Of a stretch of DNA of 51,864 bases, positions 25,385-33,330 are shown one piece after another. Under the pieces are notes generated by a model. The model made no database searches. It worked only from the letters and a program-made list of their open reading frames with translations, and was not told where the DNA came from. A program made the translations under genes and the position numbers. Within the stretch, counting starts at the first letter, position 1. The number at the start of each line of letters is the position of its first letter. Where the stretch lies: contig CADBVZ010000016.1 of the NCBI GenBank assembly GCA_902798285.1, positions 1 through 51,864 of the forward strand, written 5' to 3'. This DNA is from an uncultured Prevotella sp. GTDB taxonomy: Bacteria; Bacteroidota; Bacteroidia; Bacteroidales; Bacteroidaceae.

Positions 25385-28300
25385 TTATTCTTCTACCTTC
25401 TCTACTTTCACGCCTTGGTATTTCTCGTGCAGTTTCTGGAACACGATGAAGAAAGCCGGTACAACGAAGAGCAGGGCAATGGTACCAACGCTCATACCGC
25501 CAATGACACCCAGGGCCAGGGCACGGTTACCGTTGGCACCGGCACCACCCTCGATTACGAGCGGTATCATACCGATAATCATCGTGGCCACTGTCATCAG
25601 AATGGGGCGCAGACGCTCCTTACAAGCCTCGAAAGCTGCCTCACTGATGGTCATGCCCTGAGCACGGCGCTCAGTAGCAAACTCAGTAATCAGGATGGCC
25701 GTCTTAGCCAACAGACCAATCAGCATGATGACACCCGTCTGCAGATAGATGTTATTGTCCATACCAGGCAGACCCAACATATTACCGAAGAAGGCAAAGA
25801 TGAAGGCACCCATCAGTCCGAACGGTACGCTGAACAGCACAGCCAACGGTGTGAACCACGAGTTGTAAAGCGATGCCAGGATGAGGTAAATCAGGATGGC
25901 ACAGATCACGTAGATAAGGGTGGTGGCATTAGAGCCTGCAGCCTCTTCCAACTCGCGCGACATACCACTATACTCGTAGGTGGCTGTTGAAGGCATCTCC
26001 TCCTTAAACACCTCGGCAATGACTTTGTGGGCATCACCCTCGGTATAACCGCTTCCTGGAGAGATATAGCAGGTGATGCTCTGGAACAGGTTGAAGTGCT
26101 CGATGTTTGGCGGACCAACAATCTCCTTCAGTGTCACAAACTCGGAGATGGGCGCCATCTTACCGTTGCCCACCTGCACGAAGATGTTGTGCAGCGACTG
26201 CGGGTCGAGACGGTATTCGGGCGAGGCAGCAGCCATGATGCGGTAAACCTTACCAAACTGGTTGAAGTTACCGATATAGGCGCCACCACAGAAGGTACCA
26301 AGCGTATTGAGCACGTCGGCAGGTGTCACACCGGCACGGTCGCACTGGGCGGCATCTACATCCACCTGATATTTCGGGAAGCGCTCAGAGTACGTCGACA
26401 TGGCAGAGGCTATCTCCGGGCGCTCAGCCAGTTTGTTCAGGAAGTGCTCGGTCTGTTTGGCAAACTCCGACAGGTTGCCATCGGTGGGATCCTCCACAAT
26501 CAGGCTCACACTGTTACTCGTTCCATAGCCGGGAATCTGAGGCAACTCGAAGGGCAGCACCTGTACATCCTTGATGTCTTGACAATCAAAGTAGAATCGA
26601 TACATGACAAGGGTCAGCAGGTGGTTCATGCCAGGACGCTCGTCCCAGTTCTTCAGACGAACGATGAGGGTGGCGAAGTTGGAACCGGCACCTGAGTACA
26701 TACCGTAGCCACAGCATACGGCGAAACTCTCCAGTTCAGGAATGTTCTTCACCTTAGCCTCTACTTGTTTCACCATCTCACGGGTCTGCTTCAGCGTGGT
26801 TCCTTCCGGTGCACGCAACTCAGCCATGAACACACCCTGGTCCTCCTGAGGTACAAGACCTGAAGGCAGGCTCTTCATGAAGAACACCAGCAGCACGGCA
26901 GCCAGTGCCAACAGGCTCCATGCCATGACAGGGCGCTTGATGAATTTCTGAACAGCCTTGCTGTATTTGTTGTAGATGGCGTTATAGCTCACGGTGTAGG
27001 CCTTCTTCGTGTAGTAGGTCAGGCCCTTGCCCTCCTGCTTGCCTTCTTTCATGCGCATCATGATGGCACAGAGCGCAGGACAGAGTGTGAGGGCCGATAC
27101 ACACGACAGACCGACAGAAGAGGCAATCGTCACACCAAACTGGGTGAAGAACGTGCCTGAGGTGCCGGGCATAAAGGTTACGGGAATAAACACAGCCATA
27201 AATACCAACGTACACGATACCACGGCTACCGACACCTCGCTCATGGCCTGACGGGTGGCTTCACGGGCATCGCTGATACCACCCTCCATCTTCGCCATGA
27301 CGGCCTCGACCACCACGATGGCATCATCGACCACCGTACCAATGGCCAGCACCAGGGCAAACAGCGTCAGGATGTTGAGTGAGAAGCCTGCCAGCGACAC
27401 GATGGCAAAGGTACCCAACAACGACACGATAATCGAGATCGAGGGGATGATGGTGGCCTTGAAGTTCTGCAGGAAGAAGAACACCACCAAGATCACGAGG
27501 ATGATAGCGATGACAAGAGTCTCGACCACGTTGTGGATGGCCGCGAAGAGGAAGTCGTCACTGGTCATCAAGGTCACTACCTCCAGACCGGCAGGCATCG
27601 TCCGCTTCGACTCCTCAAACGCCTTCTTGATGCGGGCGTTCACCTCGGTAGCATTGGCACCTGGTGCCGCGAATACCATGAACATAGCACCCGGACGGTC
27701 CTGGATATTCGAGGTGAAGTTGTAGCTCATGGCACCAATCTTCACTTCGGCCACATCGCTCAGGTGCAGCATGCCGCCACCACTGGTGCGCAGCACGATA
27801 TCGTTGAATTCCTCTACCGTCTTCAGCGTACCCTTGTACTGCATCGAGTACTGGTAAGAGTTCTCCGACTGCTCACCCAGCGAACCCACAGCCGACACGA
27901 AGCTCTGTCCGCCGATGGCTGCAAAGATCTCATTGGGCGTCAGACCGTACTGGGCCATCACGTCGGGTTTCAACCAGATGCGCAGGGCGTAAGTGTTACC
28001 CAGGCTCTGCACGTTACCCACACCGGTAATACGCATCAGTCGCGGCTTCACATTGATATCTACGTAGTTCGAAACGAAGTCTTCGTCGTACTTGCCATCG
28101 GCACTCCTCACGGCGAAGATCTGCAGGATGTTGTTCTGACGTTTCTCCACCTTCACACCAACCTTGATGACGTCGGCAGGCAACAGGGCCTGTGCCTGAG
28201 TTACACGGTTCTGCACGTTCACCGTCGCCATGTCGGGATCAGTGCCCTGCTTAAAGTAGACAGTAATATCAGCACTTCCGTCAGAGGCAGCCTTAGAGGT

Positions 28301-28537
28301 CATATAGGTCATGTCGGGCACACCATTGATAGACTCTTCCAGAGGCTGGATAACCGACTTCATCACCGTGTTCTCGTCAGCACCGGAGTAACTGGCGGAA
28401 ACCGACACCGTAGGCGGCGCAATATCCGGGTATTGCTCGACTGCCAGTGTGCTCATCGAGATATAGCCCACCAGCGCTATCACAATAGAGATGGAACATG
28501 CCATCACATATTTATTAATAAATATATTGTTCTTCAT
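25385..28537 (-). CDS. RND efflux pump inner-membrane transporter (AcrB/HAE1 type)
   Basis: A 1050-residue proton-driven drug exporter of the hydrophobe/amphiphile efflux family. N-terminal FINKYVMACSISIVIALVGY is the first of twelve membrane segments. GTVVDDAIVVVEAVMAKMEGG carries the Asp-Asp pair of the proton relay in segment 4, and two large periplasmic loops with porter-domain motifs are present (GVPDMTYMTSKAASDGSADI; AELRAPEGTTLKQTREMV). The C-terminal half repeats the fold (RLRPILMTVATMIIGMIPLV). The length is normal. It lies 22 bp after the adaptor gene and 20 bp before the outer-membrane gene. Which compounds it exports cannot be told from the sequence. Confidence 0.95.
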   Translation of the reverse strand: MKNNIFINKYVMACSISIVIALVGYISMSTLAVEQYPDIAPPTVSVSASYSGADENTVMKSVIQPLEESINGVPDMTYMTSKAASDGSADITVYFKQGTDPDMATVNVQNRVTQAQALLPADVIKVGVKVEKRQNNILQIFAVRSADGKYDEDFVSNYVDINVKPRLMRITGVGNVQSLGNTYALRIWLKPDVMAQYGLTPNEIFAAIGGQSFVSAVGSLGEQSENSYQYSMQYKGTLKTVEEFNDIVLRTSGGGMLHLSDVAEVKIGAMSYNFTSNIQDRPGAMFMVFAAPGANATEVNARIKKAFEESKRTMPAGLEVVTLMTSDDFLFAAIHNVVETLVIAIILVILVVFFFLQNFKATIIPSISIIVSLLGTFAIVSLAGFSLNILTLFALVLAIGTVVDDAIVVVEAVMAKMEGGISDAREATRQAMSEVSVAVVSCTLVFMAVFIPVTFMPGTSGTFFTQFGVTIASSVGLSCVSALTLCPALCAIMMRMKEGKQEGKGLTYYTKKAYTVSYNAIYNKYSKAVQKFIKRPVMAWSLLALAAVLLVFFMKSLPSGLVPQEDQGVFMAELRAPEGTTLKQTREMVKQVEAKVKNIPELESFAVCCGYGMYSGAGSNFATLIVRLKNWDERPGMNHLLTLVMYRFYFDCQDIKDVQVLPFELPQIPGYGTSNSVSLIVEDPTDGNLSEFAKQTEHFLNKLAERPEIASAMSTYSERFPKYQVDVDAAQCDRAGVTPADVLNTLGTFCGGAYIGNFNQFGKVYRIMAAASPEYRLDPQSLHNIFVQVGNGKMAPISEFVTLKEIVGPPNIEHFNLFQSITCYISPGSGYTEGDAHKVIAEVFKEEMPSTATYEYSGMSRELEEAAGSNATTLIYVICAILIYLILASLYNSWFTPLAVLFSVPFGLMGAFIFAFFGNMLGLPGMDNNIYLQTGVIMLIGLLAKTAILITEFATERRAQGMTISEAAFEACKERLRPILMTVATMIIGMIPLVIEGGAGANGNRALALGVIGGMSVGTIALLFVVPAFFIVFQKLHEKYQGVKVEKVEE

Positions 28538-28559
28538 ATGGAAGCCAATTTTGCACTAT

Positions 28560-29687
28560 TCACTTTTCACTCTTAACCTCCTCTGGGAAAAGCACTTTCT
28601 GTCCTTCCGTCACGTTATTGGCACCTGTGGTCACAATCTTGTCGCCCACATTCAAACCGCTGGTAATGATGAAGTCCTTACCGTTGCCAGTGTCTTCGGT
28701 GGTCACCTCAACAGCAGTAGCCGTACTGTCGGCCTGCACTTTATAAACCTGTGACTTATCCTGCAGGCGTACCACAGCATTCTGGGGAACGAGCATCACA
28801 TCCTTCTCGGCGAAGTTCATCACCACCGTGCCCTGTATACCAGAGTACAGATGACCGTCGGGGTTGGGGAACGACACCTTGGCAGTCAACGAACCGGTAG
28901 CTGAATTCACAACACCCGTCAGACTAATGACACGACCCTGATGAGGATACTCCGTACCATTCTTCATGATAAACGTTGCTGGAGGCAGGTTGGCAAGATA
29001 TTTCTCCACCTCGGCGGCCTTCACGCCTTCCTTCACCATCGACTCGACAAGAGCCTCTGTTACTGAGAACTCGGCATACATCGTCGTATTACCGCTCAGC
29101 ATGGTCAACTGTGTCATTGGCGAAACCTGATCACCGGTGCGCACGGGAATCTCACCGATCACGCCAGATACCGAAGCCGTGATAGTACAAAAGCCGAGGT
29201 TCACCTTGGCACGGTTCACAGCAGCCCTAGCCTGAGCCACCGATGCCTGGGCCTGCTTGTACGAGTTCTCTGAGTTGCTCAGCAAATAGCTGCTCACGAT
29301 TTTCTTTTCAAACAGGTTCTTGTTCGACTCATACTCCAGTTTCGCAGAGTTCTCCTGAGCCAAAGCGGCCTGTAAGTTAGCCTGTGCAGCCTCCAGTTCC
29401 AGCTGAGCATTACGCGAGTCGATCACGAAGAGCGTCTGCCCCTGCTTCACCTGCTGACCCTCGGCCACACAAATCTTCATCAACTGTCCACTCACCTGTG
29501 GCGTTACCGTTACGTCGTTCTGACCTTTCATTCTGGCACTGAACTTATACGGCAGTTCAATGTCTGATTTCTTCACTGTCATTGTTTCAAACGACGACTG
29601 TGTCTCCTTGGGCATGTCAACGCCACACGACACTAGCCCGGCTATCATACCGAGCATCAAAGACCATTTAATAGATTTCATTCTCAT
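28560..29687 (-). CDS. RND efflux periplasmic adaptor (AcrA-like lipoprotein)
   Basis: A 375-residue membrane-fusion protein linking the inner-membrane pump to the outer-membrane channel. It has a signal peptide with lipobox GLVSC (Cys at about 22), a barrel-sandwich/lipoyl motif split by a helical hairpin (VTPQVSGQLMKICVAEGQQV and CTITASVSGVIGEIPVRTGD), long Ala/Gln-rich hairpin helices (LELEAAQANLQAALAQENSA) and a beta-barrel plus membrane-proximal domain at the end. It lies 25 bp after a small membrane protein and is the second gene of the operon driven from 30295-30325. Confidence 0.93.
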   Translation of the reverse strand: MRMKSIKWSLMLGMIAGLVSCGVDMPKETQSSFETMTVKKSDIELPYKFSARMKGQNDVTVTPQVSGQLMKICVAEGQQVKQGQTLFVIDSRNAQLELEAAQANLQAALAQENSAKLEYESNKNLFEKKIVSSYLLSNSENSYKQAQASVAQARAAVNRAKVNLGFCTITASVSGVIGEIPVRTGDQVSPMTQLTMLSGNTTMYAEFSVTEALVESMVKEGVKAAEVEKYLANLPPATFIMKNGTEYPHQGRVISLTGVVNSATGSLTAKVSFPNPDGHLYSGIQGTVVMNFAEKDVMLVPQNAVVRLQDKSQVYKVQADSTATAVEVTTEDTGNGKDFIITSGLNVGDKIVTTGANNVTEGQKVLFPEEVKSEK

Positions 29688-29712
29688 GTTTACAATGTAT
29701 TGTTTATATTAG

Positions 29713-30267
29713 TTACTTCTTTTCCGTTACAAAACAGGCCACAAGCCCATACATGATGGTTGGCCGAATCCAAATTTCCGTGAGCATATAGTTAGTGTAC
29801 TCACTGAATGGCTCAATGTAGATGTCATAGTTGTAAAGTGAGGCAATGAGTATATCGATGATACAGATCACCCACAGGTTGTTCTTGGTGTAGCTCTGCC
29901 AGTTCTTGCGTGCATAGAAATAGGTAAGTGTGCAGAGCAGCAGCACCGAGAGCACCAAACATGCCAGGTGGAGCGCGTAGAAGGCTAGGGGCGGCGGGAA
30001 GAGGATGTCACGCAGCAATACCGTCATACCCACTGAGATAGAGCACCAGTAGTTGAATTGGTGGGTGGTGATGCGGTAGTTGAAGAAATACATCCAAATC
30101 ATCACCAGGCAGGCGATATAAAACAGATTGATGACTAGTTCAGGCCACGCTTCGGCCAGTCCGAAATGGAACACGCCATAAATCATCATGCCCACCGAGA
30201 ACATAGCAGCCACGGCAGTGATAACTATATCGAAGACCTTAACATTCTTGTTGAATCTTGTCTGCAT
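29713..30267 (-). CDS. multi-pass membrane protein of unknown function, first in efflux operon
   Basis: The start is set at ATG 30267 (MQTRFNKNVKVFD), because the promoter elements at 30295-30325 lie between it and the longer upstream reading. This gives 184 residues with about five or six hydrophobic helices (DIVITAVAAMFSVGMMIYGV; LVINLFYIACLVMIWMYFF; CSISVGMTVLLRDILF; HLACLVLSVLLLCTLTYFYA; LWVICIIDILIASLY; IMYGLVACF). I do not recognise the family. It is the promoter-proximal gene of the efflux operon and is divergent from a cation/proton antiporter. A role in sensing or assisting transport is plausible but unproven. Confidence 0.75.
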   Translation of the reverse strand: MQTRFNKNVKVFDIVITAVAAMFSVGMMIYGVFHFGLAEAWPELVINLFYIACLVMIWMYFFNYRITTHQFNYWCSISVGMTVLLRDILFPPPLAFYALHLACLVLSVLLLCTLTYFYARKNWQSYTKNNLWVICIIDILIASLYNYDIYIEPFSEYTNYMLTEIWIRPTIMYGLVACFVTEKK

Positions 30268-30294
30268 AAGATATTTTGTTTTAGGTTTGGTATA

Positions 30295-30325
30295 CAAAGG
30301 TAAACATTCTCCCCAAAATAACAAA
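30295..30325 (-). promoter_or_regulatory. promoter of the efflux operon
   Basis: Minus strand: TTTG (30322-30325), 19 bp, TACCTTTG (30295-30302), then the ATG at 30267. This promoter lies inside the upstream part of the longest possible open frame, which argues against that longer start. Confidence 0.85.
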
Positions 30326-30352
30326 ACCAAAATGCCCTTAATCGTCACTTTT

Positions 30353-30434
30353 TGTATATTTTGAAACTTTTTTTGCAGATTTTGCAACTCCAAACTCTCA
30401 AAATATACAATTTTTGTTTCAAAATCTGCAAAAC
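30353..30434. promoter_or_regulatory. four-box operator between efflux operon and antiporter gene
   Basis: Four copies of a box with consensus TTTTGYAKATTTTGAAAC (core TGYAKATTTTG) are present. Plus-strand cores start at 30353 and 30374; inverted cores start at 30399 and 30420. Each pair is exactly 21 bp apart (two helical turns). The left pair ends 27 bp from the -33 element of the efflux promoter and the right pair ends 26 bp from that of the antiporter. Two phased direct repeats in front of each promoter are the pattern expected of an activator that binds as a dimer, such as LytTR-type regulators. Confidence 0.8.
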
Positions 30435-30456
30435 TTGAAGGTTTTTTGTATTCGGA

Positions 30457-30488
30457 TTTGGTTTATCTGAGGTTTTTGTTTACCTTTG
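30457..30488 (+). promoter_or_regulatory. promoter of the antiporter gene
   Basis: TTTG (30457-30460), 20 bp, TACCTTTG (30481-30488); the ATG at 30521 follows after 32 bp. It mirrors the efflux promoter across the four-box operator. Confidence 0.88.
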
Positions 30489-30520
30489 TGCTCATATAAC
30501 CTAAAACATATTTAAATTAC

Positions 30521-31867
30521 ATGGTACAAGATTTATATATTTTGATGATTACGGCCGCAGTGGTCAGTATCGTTTTTAAGTTTCTGAAACAGCCAGTGGT
30601 GCTGGGCTATATCGTTGCTGGTGTCTTGGTAGGCCCGAATCTGTTTGGTGAGACCCTTGTGAATGAGGAAAACGTCAAGGCATGGGGCGACATCGGCGTT
30701 CTGTTTGTGCTGTTCTGCATTGGTCTGGAGTTCCGCCTCAAGAACCTCATCAGCAGCGGCAAGGTCGCAGCCGTAGGAGCAATGACCATCATCTTGGGCA
30801 TGATGTTGCTGGGCTACTTGGTGGGAAAGGATGCTAAATTAGATATGGTCAACTCCCTTTTCCTGGCGGGCATGCTTTGTATGTCGAGCACCACGATTGT
30901 GATGAAGGTCATCGATGAGGCTGGCATGAGCAAGGAGCGTTTCGTCAAGGGAGCCACCAGCATCCTGATTGTAGAGGATGTGGTGGCGGTCGTGCTGATG
31001 GTGTTGCTCTCCAGTATAGCCATCCGTCATCAGTTCGAAGGTGGCGAATTGGCCGGCAAGGTCGTCGACCTGGCCATCACACTCGCGGCATGGTTCATCT
31101 GCGGTATCCTGATTATCCCGACACTGATACGCAAAGTCAAGAAACATTTGAACGACGAGACGCTGATTATCCTAGCCTTGGGTCTGTGCTTAGGTATGGT
31201 GCTGACGGCCGAGGAAGCGGGGTTCAGTAGTGCGCTCGGTGCTTTTGTCATGGGTTCTATCCTCGCCGAGACAGTGGAGGCGCATCGTATCGAAAAGCTG
31301 ATGACACCGCTCAAGAATGTCTTTGCTGCCATCTTCTTCATCTCCGTGGGTATGCTGATCAACCCGCCTACGCTGGCTGAATATTGGGTAAGCATCCTCT
31401 ACGTCAGCCTGGTGATTATCGTCGGGATGATTCTTTTTGGTACATTGGGTTGCTGGTGGGGCGGTCAGACCATGCGCGACTCTATGCTGACCAGTTTCTC
31501 GTTTGTGCAGATAGGTGAGTTCTCGTTCATCATCGCTGCATTGGGTACCAGCTTGGGCGTGCTCAATCCTATCATCTATCCTATCATCGTGGCATCCAGT
31601 GTGGTGACCACCTTCCTCACACCTTATATTATGAAGGCTGCCCTACCCTGCTATTCGTTCCTTTATAATCACGCTCCAGCGGGCTTGCGCGCTAAGATCG
31701 ACCAGCGAGAGCAGCAAATGGCCGAAGCAGAGAAGGCTACCCCATCCAGTGGCAAGAACTCATTAGCAGAAAGGGTGCGCCATGCCGTCAGGAATACCTT
31801 CATCACGAAGCGTCTGGTCAATCTGTTCATCAAGAATATGAGTGCTCATGACGAAAACCCAGAATAA
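30521..31867 (+). CDS. CPA2-family cation/proton antiporter (KefB-like)
   Basis: A 448-residue membrane antiporter of the Na/H exchanger fold, exchanging K+ or Na+ for H+. It has about twelve hydrophobic helices, including VLGYIVAGVLVGPNLFGE, GVLFVLFCIGLEFRLKNL, LIVEDVVAVVLMVLLSS (the Asp-containing ion-binding helix), FSSALGAFVMGSILAET and FVQIGEFSFIIAALGTSLGV. The C-terminal 60 residues are hydrophilic. There is no TrkA-N nucleotide-binding domain, unlike E. coli KefB. The gene is divergent from the RND efflux operon with a shared symmetric operator, suggesting joint induction, perhaps by envelope or bile stress (inference). Confidence 0.9.
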   Translation: MVQDLYILMITAAVVSIVFKFLKQPVVLGYIVAGVLVGPNLFGETLVNEENVKAWGDIGVLFVLFCIGLEFRLKNLISSGKVAAVGAMTIILGMMLLGYLVGKDAKLDMVNSLFLAGMLCMSSTTIVMKVIDEAGMSKERFVKGATSILIVEDVVAVVLMVLLSSIAIRHQFEGGELAGKVVDLAITLAAWFICGILIIPTLIRKVKKHLNDETLIILALGLCLGMVLTAEEAGFSSALGAFVMGSILAETVEAHRIEKLMTPLKNVFAAIFFISVGMLINPPTLAEYWVSILYVSLVIIVGMILFGTLGCWWGGQTMRDSMLTSFSFVQIGEFSFIIAALGTSLGVLNPIIYPIIVASSVVTTFLTPYIMKAALPCYSFLYNHAPAGLRAKIDQREQQMAEAEKATPSSGKNSLAERVRHAVRNTFITKRLVNLFIKNMSAHDENPE

Positions 31868-31887
31868 TTACTAATCTATAATATAAT

Positions 31888-32123
31888 ATGAAACAGAAAA
31901 TGATTAAGAGATGCCTGTGTGGCATGATGCTGTTGATGGCAATGAACTCTTTTTCTCTGCTAAAGATAAAGATTGGTTTTCCACTGATTGTAATCTCGAG
32001 ATCAAGTTCAACATAGTAAAGAACACCTACAAGTTCTGGACGGTCACTCATGATGTCTACAACTCCTTCACCATCAGTGTGAACGGCACCGACATCAGGT
32101 CGAAGCTGAAAGAGGAGAGATAA
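31888..32123 (+). pseudogene. small secreted protein gene broken by a frameshift
   Basis: From ATG 31888 the frame gives a good signal peptide (MIKRCLCGMMLLMAMNSFS) but then reads a few unrelated residues and stops. From the same place a second frame continues as KDKDWFSTDCNLEIKFNIV to RSKLKEER with a stop at 32121-32123. Removing one CT from CTCT at 31955-31958 would join them as MNSFSA|KDKDWFS, a natural signal-peptidase site, giving about 77 residues. Alternatives are a sequencing error or a genuine slippage switch. It lies 20 bp after the antiporter gene and just before the DUF4421-like gene. Confidence 0.6.
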
Positions 32124-32146
32124 CAGGACGCGCATAGCGCCATCAT

Positions 32147-33316
32147 ATGTATATACGGTATTTTGTATTTTTGCTATTAGCCTTTACGGTTTCACTCGAC
32201 GCTTCGGCGCAAGAGAAAAGAAGTTTCTGGGACCACGGATTCGGTAAGTTCCTGAAATCGGCCGACGAGATGCTTGATCGCTGGCAGGACGAAGGAGTTG
32301 ACACCAACTACATTCGCAAGCCCAAACTTAGCAGAATGGTCTATCTGGGATATTACGGCTATTATCAGCAGCACGACATGACGTTCCCCGTGCTGGTAAA
32401 CGATGCCGACATACCGCTGGACCATCAGTACATGCCACCGAACTTGGCCGAACATAAGTATATGATGGCCGACATGGGCACCTACCAGTCCGAGTTTGAG
32501 CTGGGCATCGACTGGCGCGGCATAGCGATAGAGTTGCCCATACCCATACGCAACCGCTACAGCATGTCGTTCGGACTGGCCAAGAACGGCTCAGTATGGG
32601 GCGCTCGCATACGATACAAGTCGCTGAAGAACATGGAGGGCGTGCTCGACGACTCGTATAATCAGACCATGACGCAATGGATGCGCAACGTGGAGGATCG
32701 CACCGCCACCCCGGCCACGACCGCCGAAAGCACCATCCCCGAAGGCAAGATTGACCTCAAGATTTTCTATGTCGAGGGCTACTACGTGTTCAACAACAAG
32801 CGGTTCAGCCTGGCGGCGGGCGCTTATGGCGACATGGTGCAGAAACGCAGTGCGGGCAGCCTTTTTGTGATGGCCAACTACTATCAGAGTCAGTTTGGCG
32901 CCAACAACCTTTTCAATCACGATCGCGACATCTTCCGCAACCGCAAGCTATCGCTCGGCGCGGGATACGGCTACAACTGGGCCATCAACGGCGGCAAGTT
33001 GTGCATACACATGTCGATAATACCGATGGTTTCCCTTTGGAACCAGATGGTAAACAAGAACGAGGACTACAGTCAGATAGAGGACGAGCGACAGAGCTGG
33101 GCCAACTACGACGCCCACTACTACGACGCCGTAGACAACGGTCACAGCCGTTTTGTATTCAACTACTTCGGCCGCCTGGCCGTGAGCTACAGCTTCGACC
33201 GCTACCTGATCAATTTCCTTACTAATTATCGCCAGTATCTGTACCGAAACAATGCCGACACCCGGATAAACAACCGAGAGGCCGACGCGCAGATTAACTT
33301 CGGAATGAGATTTTAA
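32147..33316 (+). CDS. secreted DUF4421-like outer-membrane protein
   Basis: A 389-residue protein with a signal peptide (about 1-21, ending DASAQ). The mature part starts with a short helical region (KRSFWDHGFGKFLKSADEML) and continues with alternating strands rich in Tyr, Gly and aromatic residues (SMSFGLAKNGSVWGARIRYK; KLSLGAGYGYNW; RFVFNYFGRLAVSYSFDRY). It ends in Phe (QINFGMRF), as outer-membrane barrels do. The overall pattern resembles DUF4421 proteins of Bacteroidota, whose function is not known. It is 14 bp upstream of the lipase-like gene and probably cotranscribed with it. Confidence 0.75.
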   Translation: MYIRYFVFLLLAFTVSLDASAQEKRSFWDHGFGKFLKSADEMLDRWQDEGVDTNYIRKPKLSRMVYLGYYGYYQQHDMTFPVLVNDADIPLDHQYMPPNLAEHKYMMADMGTYQSEFELGIDWRGIAIELPIPIRNRYSMSFGLAKNGSVWGARIRYKSLKNMEGVLDDSYNQTMTQWMRNVEDRTATPATTAESTIPEGKIDLKIFYVEGYYVFNNKRFSLAAGAYGDMVQKRSAGSLFVMANYYQSQFGANNLFNHDRDIFRNRKLSLGAGYGYNWAINGGKLCIHMSIIPMVSLWNQMVNKNEDYSQIEDERQSWANYDAHYYDAVDNGHSRFVFNYFGRLAVSYSFDRYLINFLTNYRQYLYRNNADTRINNREADAQINFGMRF

Positions 33317-33330
33317 TAACTTAAAGCAAT

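Noticed and set aside
27533-28576. 347-codon plus-strand open frame
   Set aside because: Antisense shadow of the RND pump gene.
29713-30393. Longer version of the membrane protein starting at 30393
   Set aside because: It would place a consensus promoter inside the coding region and adds a hydrophilic, Lys-rich N-terminus not typical of the protein. Start 30267 is preferred.
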